Source: Draconibacterium aestuarii
GTDB taxonomy: Bacteria > Bacteroidota > Bacteroidia > Bacteroidales > Prolixibacteraceae
Length of the DNA: 33,569 bases
Direction: 5' to 3'
Assembly: GCA_026671195.1 (NCBI GenBank)
Contig: JAPOHD010000023.1
Span: 2,195-35,763, forward strand
Shown: piece by piece, positions 15,966 through 23,471 of the stretch
How positions within the stretch are numbered: the stretch's first letter is position 1
Layout: each line of letters begins with the position of its first letter
Notes under the pieces: model-generated
What the model saw: the letters and a program-made list of their open reading frames with translations, nothing else
The model's database searches: none
Told to the model about the DNA's origin: nothing
Made by a program: the position numbers and the translations under genes

Positions 15966-16151
15966 ATGCGCACAAGAACAACAATATTTATATCCGTATT
16001 ATTAATTCTGGCTTCAATATTCATTCACATATTGTTGAAAGATTCGAATACCCAATTAGACCCTGAATGGATAGGCTTTTTTACCGGTTTTTGTTTTGGC
16101 ACCGGGATTCTGTTGCCATTTGCAGTTTATTTCAAAAAGAAAAAATCTTAG
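15966..16151 (+). CDS. Small two-helix membrane protein
   Basis: The protein has 61 aa, with helices at about residues 7-24 and 37-55, a Lys-rich end (FKKKKS) and an Arg-containing start (MRTRT). It lies 26 bp after the propeller gene, and its stop codon overlaps the start of a dispersed repeat. The hydrophobic pattern and the operon position support a real gene. It may be a small accessory subunit of the membrane complex; there is no homology call. Confidence 0.6.
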   Translation: MRTRTTIFISVLLILASIFIHILLKDSNTQLDPEWIGFFTGFCFGTGILLPFAVYFKKKKS

Positions 16152-16166
16152 CGCCTTTGCGAGAAA
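16148..16166. repeat. 19-bp dispersed repeat, copy 1
   Basis: TTAGCGCCTTTGCGAGAAA. It is identical to 18528-18546 and ends 6 nt before the ATG at 16173. A diverged relative (GCGTCTTTGCGCCTCTGCGG) lies at 21361-21380, upstream of the glycosyltransferase. Confidence 0.75.
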
Positions 16167-16172
16167 TACTTT

Positions 16173-18515
16173 ATGGGAAACAATTTTCAAAATATAGACC
16201 AGCTAATCACAGAAAAGGGATCAACAAAAAAAAGTTTGATACCCATACTTCAGGCTATTCAGAAAGAATACAACTATTTACCTGAAGATGTGCTGAAATA
16301 TGTAGCCAAAAAAACAGAAATTTCTGCGGCAGAAATCATTGGAGTGGCCAGTTTTTACTCTCAATTTCGTTTGGCTCCGGTTGGAGAACACATGATTAAA
16401 GTATGTGTGGGAACGGCTTGCCACGTAAAAGGTGCGGGTCAGGTTTACGATGCTTTTCGGCGCGAATTTAAATTGTCCGACGGCGAAGAAACAGACGAGT
16501 CGGGAAAATATACCCTCGAAAAAGTGGCTTGTCTGGGGTGCTGTACTTTGGCCCCGGTAGTTCAAATTGATGGAACAACTTACGGTCATGTGGCTCCCGA
16601 TCAGGTGGGGCAAATTATCGAGGATTTTGAAAGTCAGGTCGGAAAGAAAAACCCTAAAAAAGCCCGGAAAGCTGATGGCTCAGAAATAAAAGGAGAAATA
16701 CGGATTGGTTTGGGATCGTGCTGTGTAGCCAGTGGTAGTAAGGAAATTCAGCAGGAAGTGGAGAATGTGGTTAACGAAAGCGGCTTGCGTGTTAATCTGA
16801 AACATGTGGGGTGTGTTGGAATGTGTCATCAGGTTCCGCTGGTTGAAATTGTTCCGAACGAAGGCGAACCAACGTTATATGCAAAGGTGAAGCCGGAGGA
16901 TGTAAAAGATATTGTTGAAAGCCACTTTGAAGCGCCCGGTTTGTTCACTAAACTTAAAAACAAGTTGATCCACACGGTTGAAACCATACAAACCGATCGG
17001 AACTGGGACGGTGTGCAACGTTATGAAATTAGCATGCGTGAAAAACCGGTGGCTTCATTTCTTGGGAAACAAATACCAATTGCTACCGAATACCGTGGAA
17101 TAATCAATCCGCTGGATGTGGATGAATACATCAAACGTAGCGGTTTTACTTCTTTGAAAAAGGTGTTGGAAACCATGAGTTCTGATGAAGTAATCGAGGA
17201 GGTAAAAGAAAGTGGAATTCGTGGGCGCGGGGGAGCAGGTTTCCCTACCGGACTTAAATGGAGTCTGGTGAAAAAGGAAAAAAGCGACACAAAATATATT
17301 ATTTGTAATGGTGATGAAGGCGATCCCGGTGCATTTATGGATCGCATGCTTTTGGAATCGTACCCTTACCGGGTGATTGAAGGCATGGTGATTGCTGCCT
17401 ATGCAGTGGGAATTCACGAGGGCTACTTTTATATCCGCGCTGAATATCCGCTGGCGGTAAAACGAATTCGCGAGGCCATAAAAATCTGTAAAGAGAAAAA
17501 TTACCTCGGCGAAAATATTTTGGGAAGTGGTTTTCATCTCAACCTTCAGATTTACGAAGGTGCCGGAGCTTTTGTCTGTGGCGAAGAAAGTGCTTTGATT
17601 GCATCGATTGAAGGAAACAGGGGATTTCCGAGAATGCGTCCGCCATTTCCGGCACAAAGCGGATTGTGGGGAAAACCAACACTTGTAAACAATACCGAAA
17701 CACTGGCACAGATTTCATATATTTTGCGCGAAGGGTCGGACGGTTTTAAAGGGATTGGTACGGAGAAAAGTGCCGGAACAAAGGTATTTGCATTGGCCGG
17801 GAAGGTGGCTCGCGGTGGTTTGATTGAAGTGCCTATGGGAATTACGGTTAAGCAGGTAATTGAGGAAATAGGCGGAGGAATTGCCAATGGCCGGAAATTT
17901 AAAGCGGTACAAATTGGTGGACCTTCCGGAGGTTGTATTCCAGCAGAATTTGCCGATACTCCCATTGATTATGAGTCCTTGTCTGAAATGGGTGCAATGA
18001 TGGGCTCCGGAGGTTTGGTCGTGCTCGACGACACAGATTGTATGGTGGATATTGCCCGTTATTTCCTTTCGTTTACACAGGAAGAATCGTGTGGGAAATG
18101 TACATTCTGTCGTGTTGGGACAAAACGAATGCTGGATATTCTTGAAAATATTACCTCAGGAAAAGGTAAACAAGGTGACATTGAAGAGCTGGAACATCTG
18201 GCCGAATGGACAAGTAAGGGAAGTTTGTGTGGATTGGGAAGAACTGCTCCAAATCCGGTGTTGAGTACACTAAAATATTTCAGAGAGGAATATGAAGCGC
18301 ACATAAATGGTGTGTGTCCGACCGGGAAATGCACCAGCTTAATTACCTATTCTGTAAACGATGAATGTATTGGTTGTACCAAATGCGTGCAAAAATGTCC
18401 GGTGGATGCAATTCCGTTCACTCCGCACGAAAAACATTCAATTGATACGGAGTTGTGTATAAAATGTGATGCCTGCCGGGCAGCCTGTCCGGTGGATGCA
18501 ATAGATGTGAAATAA
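16173..18515 (+). CDS. NuoE-NuoF fusion flavoprotein with extra Fe-S domains (electron-bifurcating HydBC/StnB-like)
   Basis: The protein has 780 aa and no signal, so it is cytoplasmic. The order of domains is as follows. NuoE-like thioredoxin fold with a 2Fe-2S site (C78, C83, C120, C124), residues 1-155. Second thioredoxin-like 2Fe-2S domain with GSCC (C183, C184) and GCVGMC (C214, C218), 175-250. NuoF core with the FMN/NADH motifs GRGGAGFPTG (351-360), NGDEGDPGAF (379-388) and YEGAGAFVCGEE (461-472), and the 4Fe-4S site SCGKCTFC plus C686. C-terminal 2x4Fe-4S ferredoxin (C732-C742 and C762-C772). Plain complex I NuoF lacks both the extra N-terminal domain and the C-terminal ferredoxin, whereas bifurcating HydB/StnB types have them. 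It should oxidise or produce NADH and exchange electrons with ferredoxin and with the next gene's product. Confidence 0.9.
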   Translation: MGNNFQNIDQLITEKGSTKKSLIPILQAIQKEYNYLPEDVLKYVAKKTEISAAEIIGVASFYSQFRLAPVGEHMIKVCVGTACHVKGAGQVYDAFRREFKLSDGEETDESGKYTLEKVACLGCCTLAPVVQIDGTTYGHVAPDQVGQIIEDFESQVGKKNPKKARKADGSEIKGEIRIGLGSCCVASGSKEIQQEVENVVNESGLRVNLKHVGCVGMCHQVPLVEIVPNEGEPTLYAKVKPEDVKDIVESHFEAPGLFTKLKNKLIHTVETIQTDRNWDGVQRYEISMREKPVASFLGKQIPIATEYRGIINPLDVDEYIKRSGFTSLKKVLETMSSDEVIEEVKESGIRGRGGAGFPTGLKWSLVKKEKSDTKYIICNGDEGDPGAFMDRMLLESYPYRVIEGMVIAAYAVGIHEGYFYIRAEYPLAVKRIREAIKICKEKNYLGENILGSGFHLNLQIYEGAGAFVCGEESALIASIEGNRGFPRMRPPFPAQSGLWGKPTLVNNTETLAQISYILREGSDGFKGIGTEKSAGTKVFALAGKVARGGLIEVPMGITVKQVIEEIGGGIANGRKFKAVQIGGPSGGCIPAEFADTPIDYESLSEMGAMMGSGGLVVLDDTDCMVDIARYFLSFTQEESCGKCTFCRVGTKRMLDILENITSGKGKQGDIEELEHLAEWTSKGSLCGLGRTAPNPVLSTLKYFREEYEAHINGVCPTGKCTSLITYSVNDECIGCTKCVQKCPVDAIPFTPHEKHSIDTELCIKCDACRAACPVDAIDVK

Positions 18516-18527
18516 GAACCCGGCGAT

Positions 18528-18546
18528 TTAGCGCCTTTGCGAGAAA
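18528..18546. repeat. 19-bp dispersed repeat, copy 2
   Basis: TTAGCGCCTTTGCGAGAAA, an exact copy of 16148-16166. It ends 3 nt before the ATG at 18550, so it occupies the ribosome-binding region. Confidence 0.75.
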
Positions 18547-18549
18547 CAA

Positions 18550-20112
18550 ATGATTACACTAAAAATAAATAATACAAAGATTCAGGTTCAGGAAGGTACT
18601 TCGGTAATGAAAGCGGCACAACAAATGGGAATTGACATTCCGAATATGTGCTGGCACGACGAGCTGGAGCATTTTACTTCCTGCATGATTTGTATGGTAA
18701 AAAATCAGTCGAACGGCAAACTGTTTCCTTCGTGTTCTGTAAAAGTTTCGGACGGAATGGAAGTAATTACCAATGATGAGGAAGTGAGCGAATCGCGGAA
18801 AACTGCATTGGAATTGCTGTTAAGCGAGCATGTTGGCGACTGTGAAGCTCCATGCCAGGTAGCTTGTTCGGCGCACATGGATATTCCAAAAATGAACCGT
18901 TTGATTGCAGCCGGGAAGCTGGATGAGGCTTTGCAAGTAGTGAAAAAAGACATTGCACTACCTGCCGTTTTAGGGCGAATCTGCCCGGCTCCCTGCGAAG
19001 GAGCTTGTCACCGAAAAACAGTGGATGAGCCCATTTCAATTTGCCTGCTAAAACGTATTGTTGGCGATGAAGGCAATCAAACCGAAGCTACGGCCGTAAA
19101 AATGACTGGTAAAAAGGTTGCTGTAATAGGAGCCGGTCCGGCCGGTCTGGCAGCGGCTTATTATCTTCAGTTAAAAGGCATTCAGGTTACACTTTTCGAT
19201 AAAAATGAAAAGGCAGGCGGTTTGTTGCGAACTTCTTTGTCGGAAGAAATTCTTCCCATGGATGTTCTGGATAAGGAAATAGAATTAATTCTGAGAACCG
19301 GTGTGGAATTTAAAGGAGGATCGGATATTGGTGCTTCTGAATTTGAGGCGTATAAAAAAGACTTCGATGCAATAATAATTGCAACAGGTAAGGTTGAAGA
19401 GAATTCAGAATTGTATGGTTTAAAAGCTACTCCAAAAGGGATTGTTGCCGATAAGAATTCGTATCAAACGTCGGATAAAAAGGTATTTGCCATTGGAAAT
19501 GTGTTGCGCTCTTCGCGTTTGGCGGTTCGCTCCGTTGGACAAGGGAAAGAGGTGGCTTTTTCGGTATTGCAATTTTTGAATAATGCCGAAATAAAAGGCG
19601 AACCGCGCTTGTTTAATTCTCGTTTTGGAAAATTGGTGCAGGAAGAATACGCTGAGTATTTGAAAGAATCGGTTGAAGGGAAACGTACTTATCCCGAAAA
19701 AGGAGGTCGTTCCGGATTTTCGAAAGAGGAAGCCATTGCAGAAGCAAAACGGTGTTTGCACTGCGATTGCCGTGCCATAGATAATTGTAAATTGCGGGAC
19801 TATTCGAACGCGTATGTTGTTGATCAAAAACGGTTTAAAACAAGTGAACGACGAAATATTTCAAAACAAATCAATCATGGTTCGGTGGTTTACGAACCTC
19901 AGAAATGTATTAAATGTGGAATATGTGTACGGCTTACAGAAAAATATGGTGAAGAATTTGGCTTTACTTATGTAGGGCGGGGGTTTGATGTGGTAATAGG
20001 TGTCCCGTTCAATGAAGAACTGGAAAAGGGATTGACAGACACTGCAAAAAAAGTAGCAGAGGGATGTCCTACTGGAGCAATATCATTAAAAGGTGCCATT
20101 TCGAAGGAGTAA
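18550..20112 (+). CDS. 2Fe-2S / GltD-like flavoprotein lacking the NAD(P)H-binding domain
   Basis: The protein has 520 aa. The N-terminal 2Fe-2S domain is NuoG-like (C34, C45, C48, C62). It is followed by Cys motifs of the GltD/DPYD N-terminal Fe-S domain (C98, C102, C106; C145, C149, C153) and the FAD Rossmann start VAVIGAGPAGLAAAYYL (190-206). After AIIIATG (274-280), only about 30 residues lead to the closing FAD segment KVFAIGN (311-317). In GltD, NfnB and StnC some 150 residues of NAD(P)H-binding domain come in between. The usual closing Asp is Asn here (N317). The C-terminus adds C402/C405/C407/C413 and CIKCGIC (453-459) with C506. It is cytoplasmic and forms an operon with the NuoE-NuoF fusion. 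It is probably a flavin/Fe-S electron relay rather than a transhydrogenase subunit. Confidence 0.85.
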   Translation: MITLKINNTKIQVQEGTSVMKAAQQMGIDIPNMCWHDELEHFTSCMICMVKNQSNGKLFPSCSVKVSDGMEVITNDEEVSESRKTALELLLSEHVGDCEAPCQVACSAHMDIPKMNRLIAAGKLDEALQVVKKDIALPAVLGRICPAPCEGACHRKTVDEPISICLLKRIVGDEGNQTEATAVKMTGKKVAVIGAGPAGLAAAYYLQLKGIQVTLFDKNEKAGGLLRTSLSEEILPMDVLDKEIELILRTGVEFKGGSDIGASEFEAYKKDFDAIIIATGKVEENSELYGLKATPKGIVADKNSYQTSDKKVFAIGNVLRSSRLAVRSVGQGKEVAFSVLQFLNNAEIKGEPRLFNSRFGKLVQEEYAEYLKESVEGKRTYPEKGGRSGFSKEEAIAEAKRCLHCDCRAIDNCKLRDYSNAYVVDQKRFKTSERRNISKQINHGSVVYEPQKCIKCGICVRLTEKYGEEFGFTYVGRGFDVVIGVPFNEELEKGLTDTAKKVAEGCPTGAISLKGAISKE

Positions 20113-20128
20113 TGATTGATAAATCTGT

Positions 20129-20179
20129 AGCTTTCGAGCTGAACTGTAACAGGTTCCTCACTTCAATCGGAATGACAAT
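20129..20179. repeat. Degenerate dispersed repeat upstream of BamB-like gene
   Basis: The spacer contains TTTCGAGCTGAA, then GGTTCCTCACTTCAATCGG and AATGACAA. The AATGACA end and the position resemble the tracts at 9153-9195 and 23472-23536. Confidence 0.4.
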
Positions 20180-20212
20180 ATTGAAATGATTTCTGTGGTT
20201 AAAAGAGAGATA

Positions 20213-21322
20213 ATGAAAAAACTATATTTATTACTATTCTCCATCTGGTTAGTATTTAACATTAATGCTCAACCCAATGATTCGTGGCCGATATTTCGTG
20301 GCAACCAAAATCTGACCGGTGTTTCCGGAACTTCTGTTCCTGATTCTCCCAAATTAAAATGGACCTTTGAAACCGGGGATAATATAAAATCGGCCCCTGT
20401 AATCGTTGATGGGAAACTGGTTGTTGGTTCAACCGACGGTTGGGTATATTGTATCGATACAAACGGGAAATTAATTTGGAAATTTGATACGGGAAACTCC
20501 ATTGAAGCACCAGCTCTTATTCTAAATAATACTGTTTATATTGGAAATCTGGACGGAATGTTGATTGCACTTGATTTAAAATCAGGCGTAAAAAAGTGGG
20601 AGTACGAATGTGAAAATCAAATTATTGGATCGGCCAACTGGTGGACTGTTGGACAGAAAACCTACATTGTTGTGGGTAGTTACGACTACTACCTGCATTG
20701 TGTTGATGCCGAAACCGGCAAAGGGCTTTGGAAATACGAATCGGATAATTTTATAAACGGGGCAGCAGCTTGTTCAGATGGTTCTGCATTTTTTGGCGGC
20801 TGCGACGGATATTTGCACATGGTTGATATTGCCAGCGGCAAATTGGTAAAAAAAATAGATGTGGCAACTTATGTGGCCAGCTCAATTACGGTTGAAAATA
20901 ACAAAGCGTATATTGGAGATTACGATGGTCGTTTTTTTCAGGTGGATATTATAAGCGACAAAACTTCGTGGGTTTGGGAACATGAAAAAACAAAGCTGCA
21001 ATTTATTGCTTCGCCCGCATTAATCGGAAACAAAGTATTAACGGCCAATTACAATAAGTTTTTGTATTGTTTCGATAAAAATACAGGTGAAAAATTGTGG
21101 GAATACAACACGGGGCGTAATGTTGAAGCATCGCCCGTGGTGTTGAAAAGTAAGGTTCTTGTTGCCAATATGCGAGGCGACCTTGCCATTGTGAACCTTT
21201 CGGACGGAAAGCCTGTTTGGACTTATGAACTGGGAAGCCAGATAATCAGCAATCCGGCTGTGGCGAATGGGAAGATATTTGTTGGTGCTTACGATGGAAA
21301 TGTGTATTGTTTTGGAGAATAA
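20213..21322 (+). CDS. Exported BamB-like PQQ-repeat beta-propeller protein
   Basis: The protein has 369 aa from the ATG at 20213, which puts a signal peptide (MKKLYLLLFSIWLVFNINAQ) at the very start. The upstream ATG at 20186 would add nine unneeded residues. Eight regular blades follow, each with the pattern GxxYCxDxxTGKxxWxY: GWVYCIDTNGKLIWKF, YYLHCVDAETGKGLWKY, KFLYCFDKNTGEKLWEY, GDLAIVNLSDGKPVWTY and others. The N-terminal WPIFRGNQNLTGVSG is a short echo of the WRG signature of the upstream paralogs. Its repeats are the most canonical in the window, and it closes the redox block. It lies 100 bp after the flavoprotein gene, with a repeat remnant between. A scaffold or docking function is inferred. 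It is unlikely to be the true BamB given this context. Confidence 0.82.
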   Translation: MKKLYLLLFSIWLVFNINAQPNDSWPIFRGNQNLTGVSGTSVPDSPKLKWTFETGDNIKSAPVIVDGKLVVGSTDGWVYCIDTNGKLIWKFDTGNSIEAPALILNNTVYIGNLDGMLIALDLKSGVKKWEYECENQIIGSANWWTVGQKTYIVVGSYDYYLHCVDAETGKGLWKYESDNFINGAAACSDGSAFFGGCDGYLHMVDIASGKLVKKIDVATYVASSITVENNKAYIGDYDGRFFQVDIISDKTSWVWEHEKTKLQFIASPALIGNKVLTANYNKFLYCFDKNTGEKLWEYNTGRNVEASPVVLKSKVLVANMRGDLAIVNLSDGKPVWTYELGSQIISNPAVANGKIFVGAYDGNVYCFGE

Positions 21323-21326
21323 ATTT

Positions 21327-21381
21327 ACCGCAACGACATGGAGATGCAAATTCATTCCTGGCGTCTTTGCGCCTCTGCGGT
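21327..21381. repeat. Dispersed repeat with flanking inverted ends
   Basis: ACCGCA (21327-21332) and TGCGGT (21376-21381) form inverted ends around a tract that includes GGCGTCTTTGCGCCTC. The tract is related to the CTTTGCG repeats at 16148 and 18528, and lies 16 nt before the glycosyltransferase ATG. Confidence 0.5.
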
Positions 21382-21397
21382 GGAAAAAGTTTACTAA

Positions 21398-22684
21398 ATG
21401 AACATTATTCAAATTATACCGGGATCGGGTGGTAGTTTTTATTGCGGTAACTGCCTGCGCGACAGTAAATACGTTGATGCGCTGCGTAATCTGGGGCACC
21501 AGGTCGTGAAAATTCCAATGTACCTGCCTTTGTTTGCCGACGAACACGATATCAGCGATATTCCTATTTTTTATGGCGCTATAAGTACTTATTTGAAGCA
21601 AGTATATCCTGTTTTTAAGAAAGCACCCAAATGGCTTGATGATTTGCTGAATTCGAAACCAATGATGAAGATGGCTGCATCGATGGCCGGTTCAACGCGT
21701 GCAAAAGGTTTGGAAGACATGACCATTTCGATGCTTCTTGGAGAACAGGGAGAGCAAAAAGAAGAACTGGACAAAATGGTAACATGGATTGCCGAACATT
21801 GCAACCCGGATGTGATTCATATCTCGAATGCTTTGTTGTTGGGTTTGGCAAAGGAATTAAAAGCCAAAACAAATGTTCCGGTGGTATGTTCGCTACAGGA
21901 TGAAGATGTATGGGTAGATGCCATGCAACCGCAGTTTCAGCAAAAAATATGGGACTTAATGCACAAACGCTCCGATGATGTGGATGCTTTGGTAGCAGTC
22001 AGCAATTTTTTTGCCGATGCAATGAAAAAAAGAATGAATCTTAACGAAGAAAAGGTGCACACGTTTTACCTGGGTGTGGATGCTGAAGATTACCCTTATA
22101 TTCCAGTTAAGGAAAAACCAAGAAATGTAGGATACATCTCACGGATGTGCCACAAAGACGGTTTTGATATTGTTGTGGATGCTTTTATCGACTTAAAAAA
22201 GAAACCCGGTTTTGAAGATGTGAAACTAGTTGCAACGGGTGGATTAACGGGTGATGATAAAAAGTTTTTAAAGGAACAAAAGAATAAAATAAGGAAAAAT
22301 AACCTGGAAGATTACTTTGAAATTATTGAAGAATTTGAAGGCGATGCCCGTCATAATTTTTTCAAAAAAGTTTCAATGGTTTCAGTTCCGGTACGTATTG
22401 GCGAAGCCTTTGGTATGTATCTTCTGGAATCGATGGCATCGGGAGTTCCGGTGGTTCAGCCATCGCTTGGTGCCTTCCCCGAAATTGTTGAAATATCGGG
22501 TGGAGGAGTTAATTACATGCCTAACACTCCTGAAAAACTCAGCGAAACGTGGGCTGGCCTTTTAAACGATCCTGAAAAACTGGAACAATTAAGTATCGCC
22601 GGATTGAAAGGCACAAAAGAGAAATTCAATATACACAAACATGCTTCCGAAATCATCGGTTTGTATGAAAGTTTAAATAAATAA
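21398..22684 (+). CDS. GT4-family glycosyltransferase
   Basis: The protein has 428 aa and a GT-B fold. Its N-terminal Rossmann part starts MNIIQIIPGSGGSFYCGNCL, a glycine-rich opening seen in family 4 glycosyltransferases. The C-terminal domain has the sugar-nucleotide motif GEAFGMYLLESMASGVPVV, containing the EX7E pattern, and GAFPEIV. There is no signal peptide or membrane helix, so it acts in the cytoplasm or at the inner membrane face. Acceptor and donor cannot be read from the sequence. It follows the redox block on the same strand after a 75-bp repeat-containing spacer, and may or may not be cotranscribed with it. Cys residues near the N-terminus (C16, C19) are notable but of unknown role. 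Confidence 0.85.
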   Translation: MNIIQIIPGSGGSFYCGNCLRDSKYVDALRNLGHQVVKIPMYLPLFADEHDISDIPIFYGAISTYLKQVYPVFKKAPKWLDDLLNSKPMMKMAASMAGSTRAKGLEDMTISMLLGEQGEQKEELDKMVTWIAEHCNPDVIHISNALLLGLAKELKAKTNVPVVCSLQDEDVWVDAMQPQFQQKIWDLMHKRSDDVDALVAVSNFFADAMKKRMNLNEEKVHTFYLGVDAEDYPYIPVKEKPRNVGYISRMCHKDGFDIVVDAFIDLKKKPGFEDVKLVATGGLTGDDKKFLKEQKNKIRKNNLEDYFEIIEEFEGDARHNFFKKVSMVSVPVRIGEAFGMYLLESMASGVPVVQPSLGAFPEIVEISGGGVNYMPNTPEKLSETWAGLLNDPEKLEQLSIAGLKGTKEKFNIHKHASEIIGLYESLNK

Positions 22685-22757
22685 TCTCTGTGAAAACTTT
22701 GTGTTATCAGTGGTTATTATTTCTACCACAGAGAACACTGAGATAACACAGAGTAAC
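22683..22757. repeat. Imperfect palindromic dispersed repeat (CACAGAG/CTCTGTG type)
   Basis: The left arm CTCTGTGAAAACTTTGTGTT and ATCAGTGGT is answered by the right arm ACCACAGAGAACACTGAGA and TAACACAGAGT (22725-22755). This forms an imperfect inverted repeat filling the gap between the glycosyltransferase and the ABC ATPase. The CACAGAG...AACACAGAG motif resembles a common bacterial dispersed intergenic repeat. A GTG inside it is the first codon of a longer open frame but is not a credible start. Confidence 0.6.
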
Positions 22758-22769
22758 ATTGAGGTAAAT

Positions 22770-23441
22770 ATGTTACTTAAATTACAAAGTGTTTCAAAAG
22801 GCTACGGCGAAATTGGCAAACACAGTTTTCGTCCCGTGCTAAAAGAATTAGACCTTGAAATAAATAAGGGCGATAAAATAGCCATTATTGGTCCAAGCGG
22901 ATCAGGAAAAACCACGCTTCTGAATCTGGTTGGAGCAATTGATTTACCCGATTCCGGCGAAATTGTTTTTGCCGGTAAAAACATAACTTCTTATTCAAAA
23001 AAGCAGTTGGCAAACTTTCGGAACCAGCATCTTGGATTTATTTTTCAACTGCATCATTTAATGCCGCAACTAAATTTGTGGGAGAATGTTTTATTGCCGC
23101 TATTGCCACAGGGGAAAGTAACCAAAGAGCAAAAAGATTGGGCGGAACATTTGATCCGGAAAGTTGGAATTTGGGAACAACGCAATCAAAAACCAGCCGA
23201 AATGTCGGGGGGTGAGTGTCAGCGCACCGCTGTGGTTCGCGCATTAATCAATAAACCGGAATTAATACTTGCCGACGAACCAACCGGGGCACTCGACGAA
23301 GAAAATGCCGGGGCACTTTCCGAATTGCTTATTAAATTAAGCGAAGAGGAAAAAGTTACGTTGGTAACGGTAACACACTCTGCTGAACTGGCAGCCCAAA
23401 TGGATAAAAAATACACGCTTAGAAACGGGAAATTGGAATAG
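22770..23441 (+). CDS. ABC transporter ATP-binding protein (LolD/MacB type)
   Basis: The protein has 223 aa from the ATG at 22770, which follows GAGG at a suitable distance and gives the standard N-terminus (LLKLQSVSKGYG). The longer frame to 22701 runs through a repeat. All nucleotide-binding motifs are present: Walker A GPSGSGKTT, Q-loop FIFQLHH, signature MSGGECQRTAVVRAL, Walker B LILADEPTGALD and an H-loop TVTHS. The class is the one that powers FtsX-fold mechanotransmission transporters such as LolCDE, MacB and YbbAP. The permease gene follows 112 bp later. Probable function: moving lipoproteins, lipids or secreted peptides, or transmitting force across the envelope; the substrate is not known. 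Confidence 0.93.
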   Translation: MLLKLQSVSKGYGEIGKHSFRPVLKELDLEINKGDKIAIIGPSGSGKTTLLNLVGAIDLPDSGEIVFAGKNITSYSKKQLANFRNQHLGFIFQLHHLMPQLNLWENVLLPLLPQGKVTKEQKDWAEHLIRKVGIWEQRNQKPAEMSGGECQRTAVVRALINKPELILADEPTGALDEENAGALSELLIKLSEEEKVTLVTVTHSAELAAQMDKKYTLRNGKLE

Positions 23442-23471
23442 TTTAGATAAGCTCAAAACAAATGCCATGTG

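Noticed and set aside
16173..20112. [FeFe]-hydrogenase operon (HydABC)
   Set aside because: The flavoprotein resembles HydB/HydC, but neither protein has the H-cluster motifs (TSCCPxW, MPCxxK, FMACPGGC), so there is no hydrogenase subunit here.
16173..20112. Respiratory complex I genes nuoE, nuoF and nuoG
   Set aside because: No other nuo genes are present, the E and F parts are fused with extra Fe-S domains, and the 520-aa protein has a GltD-type FAD fold instead of the NuoG molybdopterin-like domain.
20186..20212. Earlier ATG for the BamB-like protein
   Set aside because: It would place nine residues (MISVVKREI) before an otherwise perfect signal peptide.
22701..22769. Upstream GTG start for the ABC ATPase
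   Set aside because: It runs through a palindromic dispersed repeat. The ATG at 22770 has GAGG upstream and gives the standard N-terminus.
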